A DNA stretch of 64,000 bases, taken from contig CP144172.1 in the NCBI GenBank assembly GCA_039636865.1, forward strand, positions 1,612,001 to 1,676,000. Reading direction: 5' to 3'. Position 1 is the first letter of the stretch; each line of letters starts with the position of its first letter. Below, piece after piece: positions 8,570 to 17,224 of the stretch. Source of the DNA: Dermatophilaceae bacterium Sec6.4. Its GTDB lineage: Bacteria; Actinomycetota; Actinomycetes; Actinomycetales; Dermatophilaceae. A program made the position numbers and the translations under genes. The notes below the pieces were generated by a model. It ran no database searches, had not been told where the DNA came from, and saw only the letters and a program-made list of their open reading frames with translations.

Positions 8570-9493
8570 ATGTCGATCACACCCGCGATCGAAGAACGAC
8601 GCAGTCGTTTCCGTCATGAGCTGGTCGACGCCGGCGTGCTGCGACTCAGCTCGGTGGACGGTATCTACCACCTGTCGGGGACCTTCGAGAGCATCGTCCG
8701 TGCAGTGGAGCAGTGTGCTCAGAGTGCAGGTACTGGTACCGCTGAACCATTGATGTACTTCCGGCCGCTGATGTCTCGCGATGCCTTCATCCGCACCGAT
8801 TACCTGCGGTCGTTTCCCGATCTGACCGGGTCGATCGACACCTTCGTAGGTAATGACCGTGCCCACAGTGAACTGCTGAGGATGCTGGATGCCGGCGAAG
8901 ACTGGACAGCTGCGCTCACCCCGGCCGAGGTAATGCTCTGTTCTGCCGCCTGCCACCCGCTGTACGAGGGGTTGAGCGGCGACCTGCCCACGGGTGGGCG
9001 CACGTTCGAGGTGCAGGGATTCTGTTTCCGGCACGAGCCGAGCGTCGATCCGGCACGGATGCAGAGCTTCCGCCAGCACGAGTTCGTCTTCGTCGGCGAG
9101 CCCGAAGCAGCTGTCGAACATCGTGACCGGTGGCTGGAGCGAGGGTTGGAGATGCTGAGTGACCTCGGCCTCGAGGTGGACAAGGTGGTTGCCAACGACC
9201 CCTTCTTCGGCCGAGCCGGTCGGATGTTGGCCGCCAATCAGAGGGAGACCGACCTGAAGTTCGAAATCGTCTGCCCCATTACCTCCCGGGAGGAACCGAC
9301 CGCCATTGCCTCCGGCAACTACCACCTGGACCATTTCGGTGCACCGTTCGGTATCCGCACGGCCGACGGCGCGGTGGCGCATTCGTCGTGTATCGGTTTC
9401 GGACTCGAGCGGATCACCCTCGCGTTGCTGCACACCCACGGGATGGCCCCCGATGCGTGGCCGGCCGCAGTTCGTCACCGTTTGTGGCCATGA
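8570..9493 (+). CDS. Amino acid:[carrier protein] ligase (class II aaRS-like, atypical-SerRS homologue)
   Basis: The 307-residue protein matches the truncated class II synthetase homologues that aminoacylate carrier proteins instead of tRNA (described from Bradyrhizobium and Agrobacterium). Motif 2 is GFCFRHE (150-156) and motif 3 is GFGLERITLAL (276-286). Cys128 (AACHPLYE), Glu171 (RQHEF) and Cys274 (SSCIGF) sit where the family binds its active-site zinc. There is no tRNA-binding N-terminal domain. It should form an aminoacyl-AMP from a small amino acid (Gly, Ala or Ser in known cases) and transfer it to the carrier protein encoded at 7124. Specificity cannot be read from sequence alone. 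Confidence 0.88.
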   Translation: MSITPAIEERRSRFRHELVDAGVLRLSSVDGIYHLSGTFESIVRAVEQCAQSAGTGTAEPLMYFRPLMSRDAFIRTDYLRSFPDLTGSIDTFVGNDRAHSELLRMLDAGEDWTAALTPAEVMLCSAACHPLYEGLSGDLPTGGRTFEVQGFCFRHEPSVDPARMQSFRQHEFVFVGEPEAAVEHRDRWLERGLEMLSDLGLEVDKVVANDPFFGRAGRMLAANQRETDLKFEIVCPITSREEPTAIASGNYHLDHFGAPFGIRTADGAVAHSSCIGFGLERITLALLHTHGMAPDAWPAAVRHRLWP

Positions 9494-10473
9494 CAAGCTC
9501 GATTCTGCCGTTGTCGGCAGACACCTATCAGGTGCATCCGATCCACGCGACAGAACGGATCTGGACAGAGACCAACTGCTATGTCGACGTGTGGATCGAG
9601 GTTCTGCATTCCCTCAGGCTGGACCCACTCGCCGCTGCAGCGTTCACCCTGAGCACCGATTTCGAAGGTGATCAGTGGACGTTCTTCAAGTATCCACCGG
9701 AGGATCTACGCAGAGCCTACGGAATCGACGTCCACGAAATGAACCCTTGGCGCGGGGTTCTGCAGCACGTCACCGAACAGCTGCGCCTGGGCAGATTCCT
9801 CACAATGGAGACCAATTCCTACTACCTGCCGGACACGGCCGGTGTCTCTTACCAGATCGACGCGGTGAAATCGACGATCGTCCCCAACCTGGTCGATGTC
9901 GAAAAGCGGCGACTCGGTTACTTCCACAACGCCGGATATTTCGAACTGGAGGGTACTGACTTCGACGGTGTCTTCGGGGTCGGCGAGGGGTCAGGCAGCG
10001 CGGCACTTCCGCCATACGTCGAGATCATCCGGATGGAGCGGATGACTCAGAGGTCGCACGATGAGACCACCGAGATCGCGCTCGGTCTGCTTGCCGACCA
10101 CATCGCGCAGCGTCCCAGGGACAACCCGGTGGCGCGGATGGCTGAGCGAATTGCGACCGATGTGGCCTGGTTGCAGGCGAACAGCCTCGAGGCATTTCAC
10201 CTGTGGGCTTTCGGCACCCTGCGGCAGTGCGGTGCGTCCTCGCAGATGGCCGCCGCATTTTGCCGCTGGTTGGCCGAGCGGACCGGGGGTTGTCCGGAGC
10301 TCACCGAGGCAGCGGCGCATTGGGATGCGCTCGCTGGATCCGCCAAGTCACTGCAGTTCGTTCTGGCGCGGGTTGCCCGTGGCCGCAACGCCGAGTTCGG
10401 ATCCACCCTCGCGTCGATGGCGCAGGACTGGGACCTGGCGCAGGCCATGTCGGCTCGCGCTGTCGGGTTGTGA
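9490..10473 (+). CDS. DUF1839 family protein
   Basis: The 327-residue protein starts at an ATGA overlap with the ligase gene (ATG 9490). It carries the hallmark blocks of DUF1839: ERIWTETNCYVDVWIEVLHSL near the start, DFEGDQWTFFKYPPEDL, METNSYYLPDTAGVSYQ and YFHNAGYFELEG. The function of this family is not established; it recurs beside amino acid:carrier-protein ligases. An invariant-looking His/Asp/Glu-rich N-terminal half (TETNCYVD, DFEGDQW, YLPDT) suggests an enzymatic fold, possibly transferring the aminoacyl group from the carrier to an acceptor. That last point is inference. Translational coupling to the ligase implies a shared pathway. Confidence 0.85.
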   Translation: MTSSILPLSADTYQVHPIHATERIWTETNCYVDVWIEVLHSLRLDPLAAAAFTLSTDFEGDQWTFFKYPPEDLRRAYGIDVHEMNPWRGVLQHVTEQLRLGRFLTMETNSYYLPDTAGVSYQIDAVKSTIVPNLVDVEKRRLGYFHNAGYFELEGTDFDGVFGVGEGSGSAALPPYVEIIRMERMTQRSHDETTEIALGLLADHIAQRPRDNPVARMAERIATDVAWLQANSLEAFHLWAFGTLRQCGASSQMAAAFCRWLAERTGGCPELTEAAAHWDALAGSAKSLQFVLARVARGRNAEFGSTLASMAQDWDLAQAMSARAVGL

Positions 10474-10491
10474 CGTGCGCAGGCGCTGGTC

Positions 10492-12966
10492 ATGGCAGTG
10501 ACTGACCTGCTGGCCGACGTGCAGTGGACGTGCAGTTTCAGTGCCACCGCGGACAGTGCGGACACACCACCAGGCGGTCAGTGGTGGCCGATGGCAGTTC
10601 CGGGCACGGCGGCGCAGGCAATGGTCGATGCCGGCGACCCGAGCGCCCTGACGCGCAACTACGACGACGTCGACTGGTGGTTCCGCTGCCACTTCACCGG
10701 ACCGGGCGAGACTCAGAAATTCACGCTGCGTCTCGGCGGACTCGCGACTCTCGCAGATGTGTGGCTGGACGGCGAGCACCTGCTGCACAGCGAGAACATG
10801 TTCGTGGCGAACGAGCTCGACCTGGATCTGGAGCCCGGCCCATGCGAGTTGGTCGTTCGGTGCGCGGCGCTCACCCCAGCGCTGGCACCTCGTCGCCCAC
10901 GACCACGCTGGAAATGCGCAGATCTCGTGCACCCCAACCTGCGCTGGATCCGGACCTCCTTGATCGGCCGGCTGACCGGCGGGGTGCCGACCCCCGCGCC
11001 GGTCGGACCCTGGCGGCCGGTGACGTTGACACCGGTACCGGAGGTATCAGTCGCGCGGCGCCGGCTTGTTGCTGAGCCGCTCGACGACGGGAGTGGCCGG
11101 ATTCAGATCGAGGTCGAGGTGACGGGGTCACTCGGTCAGGAGGTCTGGGTCGAGGCTGACGGTTTCCGCGCGGTGCTGCACACGATGGATTCCGGGGAGA
11201 AAGTTCTCGCCACAGGCGTCCTGGAGCTTCCTTCTGTCCGGCGCTGGTGGCCGCACACGCACGGTGACCAGCCCTTGTACGAGGTGATCGTCGAGGTCGG
11301 TGCGGTCCGGACGTGTGTCGGCAGAGTCGGGTTCCGGACGATCGACGTGGACCGGTCCGCGGGCGCCTTCACGGTCCGCTGTAACGGGGTGCCCGTGTTC
11401 TGTCGGGGTGCCTGTTGGACACCGTTGGATCCCGTGAGCCTTGCCCCGTCGGCGCAACTGCTGCGAGACCGCCTCGACCAGGTCCGACGTGGGCACCTGA
11501 ACATGATCCGGGTAACGGCGGTCGGCACGTACGAGTCAGATGAGTTCTACAACGTGTGCGACGAGCTGGGGATTCTTGTGTGGCAGGACTGCATGTTCGC
11601 CTTCTTCGATGCCCCTGTGGACCAGCAGTTCCAGACGCAGGTCGCAGAGGAGGTGACCCAACTGTTCGGCCGACTGCAGGCCAGGCCGAGTGTCGCGGTG
11701 ATCTGCGGAGGCAGTGAAAACGAACAGCAGGCGGCCTACCTCGGGTTGCCGCCGGAGCGCTGGGCGGCACTGATTGCCCAGCAACTCATTCCGGCAATGG
11801 TCCGCGACCTGCTCCCCGGTGTGGAGTATGTGCGCAGCACACCGGGGGAGAGTCCGCTACCCAGCATGGTCGACCGGGGGCCCGGACACTACTTCGGTGT
11901 GGGTGCGTATTTGAAGCCGATAGAGGACGCACGCCGGGCACGGGTGCGGTTTGCTTCGGAGTGCTTGGCGTTTGCGAACCCGCCAGAGCCTTTGGACACC
12001 CTGCAGGGCCAGTCGATCGCGCGCGGGATCGGGCATCGTCCTGAGTGGAAATCAGGAATTCATCGAGATGCGAGTACCGCGTGGGATCTTGAAGACATTC
12101 GCGACTGGTACACCCAGAAACTTTTCGATGTCGACACGATCGAGGTGCGTAGGGTCGACGGGGAAGCTGCTGCGCAGATCGCTCGAGCCACCGTTGCGAT
12201 GATCTACGAGGGCGTGCTGGCCGAGTGGCGCCGGGCGGACTCGCCGTGTTCGGGGGCGCTGGTCCTGGAGATGCACGATGCCCGCTTCGCCGGTGGTCTG
12301 GGACTTGTCGATGCGCTGGGGCGACCGAAGTCGTCGTGGTACGTGATGCGTCGGGTGATGAGCCCGGCAGTCGTGGTGTTCAGCGATGAAGGCGTCAACG
12401 GGCTGCTGTTGCACGTTGCCAGCGACAGACGGGACACCTGGCAGGCCCGGATTAGGCTCGATCTGCTCATTGATGGCGAGCGCGTCGGCGACTCGGTGAG
12501 CCTGGAGGCGAGCGTAAGTAAAGGCGGCGCCGAGATCGAGACCGCGACCGTCTTCGGCGGTTTCCGGGACCTCAGCTACGCGCATCGATTCGGACCACCC
12601 GCCTACGACGTCATCGTGGCAACGCTGTATGACACGGACGACCGCGAGCTGAGCCGGGCCGTGTGGCTACCGGGGCAACGCTTACGGCCGGTCGAACGCG
12701 ACCTGGGGTTGCGCGCAGTGCTCACACCTGGCGTCGATCCTGCCGAACCGTGGCGAGCGACGCTGACAACACGGCGTTTTGCGCAATGGGTGAATTTCGA
12801 CCTCGCAGACTGGGTGCCGTCTGACTCCTGGTTCCATCTGGTGCCAGGTGCGTCGGTCTTCGTGGGGCTCAGACCGCTCGGTGCCGCCGACAACATGCCG
12901 AGTGGGTCGGTGCGTGCCATGAACTGCCCGGTGGGGTGCCGGCTGGAGCAGGACGGGGCGACGTGA
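10492..12966 (+). CDS. Glycoside hydrolase family 2 (beta-mannosidase-like)
   Basis: The 824-residue protein has GH2 architecture: a sugar-binding jelly-roll (about 1-180, with RLGGLATLADVWLDGE), an immunoglobulin-like domain (185-285), a TIM barrel (from 290, with FCRGACWTPLD and NMIRVTAVGTYESDEFY) and C-terminal beta domains. The acid/base Glu411 is seen in GGSENEQ, and the nucleophile is probably Glu490 in RFASE. No signal peptide is seen, so it would be intracellular. It follows the DUF1839 gene by 18 bp and overlaps the hydrolase gene by one base, so it belongs to the carrier-protein operon. It may trim or transglycosylate a manno-type intermediate of the polysaccharide; the substrate is unknown. 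Confidence 0.85.
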   Translation: MAVTDLLADVQWTCSFSATADSADTPPGGQWWPMAVPGTAAQAMVDAGDPSALTRNYDDVDWWFRCHFTGPGETQKFTLRLGGLATLADVWLDGEHLLHSENMFVANELDLDLEPGPCELVVRCAALTPALAPRRPRPRWKCADLVHPNLRWIRTSLIGRLTGGVPTPAPVGPWRPVTLTPVPEVSVARRRLVAEPLDDGSGRIQIEVEVTGSLGQEVWVEADGFRAVLHTMDSGEKVLATGVLELPSVRRWWPHTHGDQPLYEVIVEVGAVRTCVGRVGFRTIDVDRSAGAFTVRCNGVPVFCRGACWTPLDPVSLAPSAQLLRDRLDQVRRGHLNMIRVTAVGTYESDEFYNVCDELGILVWQDCMFAFFDAPVDQQFQTQVAEEVTQLFGRLQARPSVAVICGGSENEQQAAYLGLPPERWAALIAQQLIPAMVRDLLPGVEYVRSTPGESPLPSMVDRGPGHYFGVGAYLKPIEDARRARVRFASECLAFANPPEPLDTLQGQSIARGIGHRPEWKSGIHRDASTAWDLEDIRDWYTQKLFDVDTIEVRRVDGEAAAQIARATVAMIYEGVLAEWRRADSPCSGALVLEMHDARFAGGLGLVDALGRPKSSWYVMRRVMSPAVVVFSDEGVNGLLLHVASDRRDTWQARIRLDLLIDGERVGDSVSLEASVSKGGAEIETATVFGGFRDLSYAHRFGPPAYDVIVATLYDTDDRELSRAVWLPGQRLRPVERDLGLRAVLTPGVDPAEPWRATLTTRRFAQWVNFDLADWVPSDSWFHLVPGASVFVGLRPLGAADNMPSGSVRAMNCPVGCRLEQDGAT

Positions 12967-14672
12967 TGGATAACCCGGGCTGGTTCGGACCACCGGATCG
13001 ATCCCTGTTCGGATGGCTGTGTACGCCGCAGGATGGGAACGCCTTTCTGGGGGTTGTGATCTGCCCGCCGATTGGTGAAGAGGAGCACAACGCTCACGAG
13101 ACTTTCCGCCGGCTCGCCTGGTCGTTGGCCGACCACGGCATTGCGTCCCTGCGATTCGATTACCACGGCACCGGTGACTCGCTGGGTCGATGGTCGGATC
13201 CGGATCGGCTCGATGCGTGGTTGACCAGCGTGACCGATGCCGTGCGCTCGCTGAAAGAGGCCGGTGCCACCGCCGTGGTTGTCGTGGGCATGCGGGTCGG
13301 TGCGACGCTGGCGGCAGTTGCCGCCCACCAGGGGCGTATCGAGATCGATGGGCTTCTTCTATGGGATCCGGTGTCCGGAAAGGGAATGCTCCGTGAGGGC
13401 CAGGCCCGCCGCCCCAGCGTGCTCGAGCCGCCTGCCGGGGCGGTGGACACCCCCGGTTATCTGTACTCGGCACCGACGGCTGCTGAGCTGCGGTCCCTCG
13501 ACGTCGCAACCCTGGGCCCCGGCCCGATCGCGCCCCAGTTGCTCGTGGTGCTGCGGGAGGACCGTCCGGCCCCGCGGGGGTTGCGCAAGCGACTGGCCGG
13601 CCCAGACGTGGAATGGGCCGTGACCGATGAACAACCCGACCTGCTCGATGTTCCGATGACTGAGTCCGCCGTGCCGGAAAAGACGTTGGCGCGGGTGGTG
13701 GACTGGTTGGTGGCACGATCGACCGGCCATCCGCAGAAGATTAGTCAGGTCCTCACGCCGACCCTGACCTTCCGCACCGACATCGGGGTGCGGGTCAGCG
13801 AACGGGTCGTTGCATTGGGCTCGATCGGACTCTTCGGCATCCTGTCCGAGCCGGAGGCGGTGAACAGGCCGGTCCTGGTGGTGATGATCAACGTCGCGAA
13901 TGATCGCCACACGGGGCCGGGCCGCCGATGGGTCGACTCTTCTCGGGAGTGGGCGAACGACGGTTTCCGGGTGCTGCGAATGGACCAGAGCGGGACAGGT
14001 GACAGCCCCACTCACGAGGGCCAGCAATTCGGCACCCTCTACGCGCGGGAATGGCTGGCCGACCTGCCGGATGCGCTGTCCTGCCCGATGCTCCAGCACA
14101 GCCCGCTGGTGCTGATCGGGCTGTGCTCCGGCGCATACAGCGCTATGGAGGCCGCGTTCTACCGCCCGGTGGTTGCGGTGTACGCCATCAACGTGATCCT
14201 GCATGCCAGGGTGACCAGTCGCTGGTCAACTCTTGCCGATCCGCGCCGGATTGCAGCACGCCCGGCCGGCTGGGCCTTCCAGAGGACCGGTGATCGTTGG
14301 CCCCGAACAGCCGCGCTGATGTGGCGGATCTACCGACAGGTCACCGTGTGGAACGCGCCCATGGCGGCGGTAGCCGCATTGGTGCGACAGGGGACGATCG
14401 TCATCCTGGTCATGAGCCCTGACGACGGTCGGCATTTTCGCGAGAGCGCTTTCTGGAGTGGACTGCATGCCTGGCGCTGGCGCCGTTCGGGTAGGTACGC
14501 ACTGCTTGAATCTGAGCAGGTGGACCACCCGCTGATGACCCAAGAGGGGCAGACCTGGGCCATGCGGGCTATTCGCGGCGACCTCATCCGCCGATTCGTG
14601 GCAGCCCCGCACGAAGCACATTCGTCGCCCGCAGACCGACGTGCTGTTCGAAAGGTTTTGTCAGAAGGATGA
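12966..14672 (+). CDS. Two-lobed alpha/beta hydrolase, exosortase-associated-hydrolase-like
   Basis: The 568-residue protein consists of two alpha/beta-hydrolase lobes. Lobe 1 starts VVICPPIGEEEHNAHETFR and LRFDYHGTGDS, like hydrolases linked to exosortase/EPS loci. At its nucleophile elbow, however, it reads GMRVG (108-112), where Ser, Asp or Cys is expected. Lobe 2 repeats the pattern (VLRMDQSGTGDS at 336-347) and has GLCSG (385-389), giving Cys387 at the nucleophile position. So only the second lobe looks able to be catalytic, as a cysteine-type thioesterase or acyltransferase. ATG 12966 overlaps the GH2 stop by one base. In context it may release or transfer the carrier-bound acyl group; this is inference. 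Confidence 0.8.
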   Translation: MDNPGWFGPPDRSLFGWLCTPQDGNAFLGVVICPPIGEEEHNAHETFRRLAWSLADHGIASLRFDYHGTGDSLGRWSDPDRLDAWLTSVTDAVRSLKEAGATAVVVVGMRVGATLAAVAAHQGRIEIDGLLLWDPVSGKGMLREGQARRPSVLEPPAGAVDTPGYLYSAPTAAELRSLDVATLGPGPIAPQLLVVLREDRPAPRGLRKRLAGPDVEWAVTDEQPDLLDVPMTESAVPEKTLARVVDWLVARSTGHPQKISQVLTPTLTFRTDIGVRVSERVVALGSIGLFGILSEPEAVNRPVLVVMINVANDRHTGPGRRWVDSSREWANDGFRVLRMDQSGTGDSPTHEGQQFGTLYAREWLADLPDALSCPMLQHSPLVLIGLCSGAYSAMEAAFYRPVVAVYAINVILHARVTSRWSTLADPRRIAARPAGWAFQRTGDRWPRTAALMWRIYRQVTVWNAPMAAVAALVRQGTIVILVMSPDDGRHFRESAFWSGLHAWRWRRSGRYALLESEQVDHPLMTQEGQTWAMRAIRGDLIRRFVAAPHEAHSSPADRRAVRKVLSEG

Positions 14673-14729
14673 TCGGCTTCTGGTGAACCCACTCAGAGCG
14701 CCGCTGGTCCACTATTTTGGAGGTGCATC

Positions 14730-15554
14730 GTGTCGCCCACAGCGTCTCGCGTCGAAGACGAGAATTCACCGGTCTGGGCCCGAGTGGTCCAGGACTACGC
14801 CGAACTCAGCTCGTGGACGGATCCAGGCGAGATGATCGTCATCAGCGACCTCGCCGACACGGTACGTGGGCATCGCATCCTTGACGTTGGCGTGGGGGCC
14901 GGCCGATCAGCGTGGTTCCTTCGCCTGCTCAGCCAGGACTACCTCGGCATCGACTACACGCCCGAGATGGTCCAGGTGGCTCGCAGGATGCGGCCGGCTG
15001 TGCATTTCGAAGTCATGGACGCCCGTCACCTCGTAGATATTGCGGATGGCACCTGCGCCTTGGTGATATTCACCCACGCCGGCCTGGACTCACTCGACCA
15101 CCAGGGGCGAGCCGAAGCGTTGTCGGAGTTCCGGCGCGTACTCGCACCGGACGGCGTGCTTGTGTACTCCACCCTCAACAGGGCAGGAGAGTTCTACCGG
15201 TGTGGGCCCGGGCCGGTCGCGCCACCAGGGCAGCGGGTCGGCCCGTACTCCACGGCACGATTTGCTGCTCGCGCCGCACTTCGCCCACGAAGCCACGTTC
15301 GCGGATTCGTCAACGTGCGTAGGAATCAGTCGCGGTTTGCTGACCACGGAGACTGGGCGGTCGACACGATGCCCACCCACGACTGGAGCCTCCTAGTCCA
15401 TTACGTGACGACCGGGCGGGCGACCGCCGAGGTTGAAGAGGCTGGCTTGGAAGTGACCAGACTGGTCAGCCGGGAAGGTGAGGATCTGCCGATGGAATCG
15501 TCGGACTCGTCGACAGCATGGTTCCACGTGGTTGCCCGTAAGGCTTCTTCCTGA
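14730..15554 (+). CDS. SAM-dependent methyltransferase (class I)
   Basis: The 274-residue Rossmann-fold methyltransferase has motif I RILDVGVGAGRS at 49-60, an acidic residue ending strand 2 (LGIDYTPEM), MDARHL for motif II/III and LAPDGVLVYSTLNR for the post-motif. The GTG start at 14730 is supported by GGAGGT eight bases upstream. It follows the hydrolase by 57 bp and is the last gene of the carrier-protein operon. The mid-region ARAALRPRSHVRGFVNVRRNQ is basic and variable, as in acceptor-binding insertions. Substrate unknown; methylation of a glycan or of the aminoacyl product are both possible. Confidence 0.85.
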   Translation: MSPTASRVEDENSPVWARVVQDYAELSSWTDPGEMIVISDLADTVRGHRILDVGVGAGRSAWFLRLLSQDYLGIDYTPEMVQVARRMRPAVHFEVMDARHLVDIADGTCALVIFTHAGLDSLDHQGRAEALSEFRRVLAPDGVLVYSTLNRAGEFYRCGPGPVAPPGQRVGPYSTARFAARAALRPRSHVRGFVNVRRNQSRFADHGDWAVDTMPTHDWSLLVHYVTTGRATAEVEEAGLEVTRLVSREGEDLPMESSDSSTAWFHVVARKASS

Positions 15555-15615
15555 TGGTTTGCCGTCACTGAAATATGTGGGTTGAGCCGACATACGCGGT
15601 GACATAGTTTCCGAC

Positions 15616-16353
15616 ATGGATAGATCGGACTCAGCGGTGCCGCGATTTTTCCGCGCCTGCCGACGTCTGTGGTTTGTTGCTGTTTTCGGGCTCGTCGCGA
15701 CCGCTGCTGCCGCAGCGATGGTGCAACATCCCAAAGGCGTCTATTACGCAGATGCCTCGATCCTGTTCACTGGCCCCTCCATTGCTTTCGCAAATCCGGT
15801 GGTAGACCACAACAACTCGCTGATCAATACTGCCAGCATTATTCAACGAGCGGTAAGCGGACCGAATGGTGTCCGGTTCACGTCCACCGACATCACGCTG
15901 GCTGATGCTGGCGTGCGTCAAGGCAGTCGTGTCACGATGTGGAACGACGGGGGCCAGTGGAACAACCATTTCGACAAGCCCGTATTACGCGTCGAGGTAA
16001 TAGGGCCCACGAGCCGTGACGCGTCCGACCGGATGACGTCTCTGGTAGCACAGATCAACAAGGAGCTTCTTGTCAGGCAGGTAGCTTCAGGTGCACCGTC
16101 GAATGCGCAGATCACGACCCGAACTATTCCAGCGGACCCCATTCCTACCCTTCTCAAGGCGAATCCACACAAAGCGTTGCTGATAGCCCTACTACTGGGT
16201 CTCGGGCTGACAGCCGCGGCCATCAGCATCGTTGACGCTCAGCTACCCGAGCGGGCAGCGGATGCCAGGGCACGCAGGTGGTACCCGGGGCCCGGTCGGT
16301 CCCCTGAAGTGTTGGATTCACAGGGGGAAACGCAGATGGCATGGCAGCGTTGA
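15616..16353 (+). CDS. Wzz-like polysaccharide co-polymerase, first copy (no kinase domain)
   Basis: The 245-residue membrane protein has an N-terminal transmembrane segment (LWFVAVFGLVATAAAAAMV, about 18-36), an extracytoplasmic domain of about 150 residues and a second segment (ALLIALLLGLGLTAAAISIV, about 187-206). A short charged cytoplasmic tail follows. This is the chain-length determinant topology. There is no Walker motif, so it cannot act as a BY-kinase on its own. It lies just before a second protein of the same design and the polymerase gene, and presumably controls chain length of the locus A polymer. Sequence identity to known Wzz proteins is weak by eye; the assignment rests on topology and neighbours. 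Confidence 0.7.
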   Translation: MDRSDSAVPRFFRACRRLWFVAVFGLVATAAAAAMVQHPKGVYYADASILFTGPSIAFANPVVDHNNSLINTASIIQRAVSGPNGVRFTSTDITLADAGVRQGSRVTMWNDGGQWNNHFDKPVLRVEVIGPTSRDASDRMTSLVAQINKELLVRQVASGAPSNAQITTRTIPADPIPTLLKANPHKALLIALLLGLGLTAAAISIVDAQLPERAADARARRWYPGPGRSPEVLDSQGETQMAWQR

Positions 16354-16393
16354 TGAGTTTCGATGATGAATCCGATGGGGAGATGGTGGCAAC

Positions 16394-17224
16394 ATGTTGA
16401 TGGCCGAGTTCTGGAGTTCACTGCGACACAGATGGTATTGGGTGGTGGTGGGGGCGGTTCTTTCTGCGGCGCTGGCCGCCGGAATCTTTGTTCAGGTCGG
16501 CCCGCAGTACTCCCTTGTCACCGAGACGGTGCTCCTGCCGCCGACGTCATCATCGCCGCAAGGCAAGAATCCTTATCTGGGGCTGAGTACTCTCACCCCG
16601 ACGGTCGACGTGGTGCTGTCGGACGTCCGTGGTCCGAAGACGTCGGAAAGGCTGCGGGCCTCGGGAATTTCGGCGGCGGTCGCTGTCGAGGGCGCCGTGG
16701 GTGCCGACCCTTCGAGCCCGGCTCCGCTCATTATCTCCACGGTCACCGCCGATACACCGACGGACGCCGTGCGAGCGTCCAGATTCTTCCTCGCTGCGAT
16801 CCCGGCAAGTTTGGCGAATTTGCAGTCGCGTTCGAACGTGCCCGACGCCCAGCGGATCACGAGCACCGTTGTTGTCGAGGCCAGTGCGCCGACTCTCGTG
16901 CGCAAGAGTCAGATTCGGGCCACGATCGGCGCCGCCATCTTCGGCGGGGTGTTGACGTTGCTGATGGTGGGTGCCCTGGACGCTTTGTTGACCGGTAGGC
17001 GTGGTCGACGCCGTGCCAGGAACAGAGGTGCCCGGACGATCGATACAGCAGGGACGACCGACACTACCGGGCTGAACGAAATCTCGGAGAAAGACCCGAT
17101 CGAGGCGGAGGTGGTGAGGGCTGCAGAGGAAGAGCCTGCTGGGGACGAGGCTGCCCAAGAAGAAGCTGCGCGAGACGAGGCTGCACTCTTGGACCGCGCG
17201 CGAGCCGTGGTCGGTAGGCGGTGA
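16394..17224 (+). CDS. Wzz-like polysaccharide co-polymerase, second copy
   Basis: The 276-residue protein begins MLMAEFWSSLRHRWYWVVVGAV. This is the conserved short cytoplasmic helix plus first transmembrane segment of chain-length determinants. The periplasmic-side domain has LLPPTSSSPQGKNPYLGLSTL and the second segment is IGAAIFGGVLTLLMVGALDALL (about 177-198). The tail is unusual: a basic patch (RRGRRRARNRGAR) followed by a strongly Glu/Asp/Ala-rich stretch (AEEEPAGDEAAQEEAARDEAA). There is no ATPase domain. Its stop overlaps the start of the polymerase gene (GTGA), so the two products are probably made together. Confidence 0.72.
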   Translation: MLMAEFWSSLRHRWYWVVVGAVLSAALAAGIFVQVGPQYSLVTETVLLPPTSSSPQGKNPYLGLSTLTPTVDVVLSDVRGPKTSERLRASGISAAVAVEGAVGADPSSPAPLIISTVTADTPTDAVRASRFFLAAIPASLANLQSRSNVPDAQRITSTVVVEASAPTLVRKSQIRATIGAAIFGGVLTLLMVGALDALLTGRRGRRRARNRGARTIDTAGTTDTTGLNEISEKDPIEAEVVRAAEEEPAGDEAAQEEAARDEAALLDRARAVVGRR

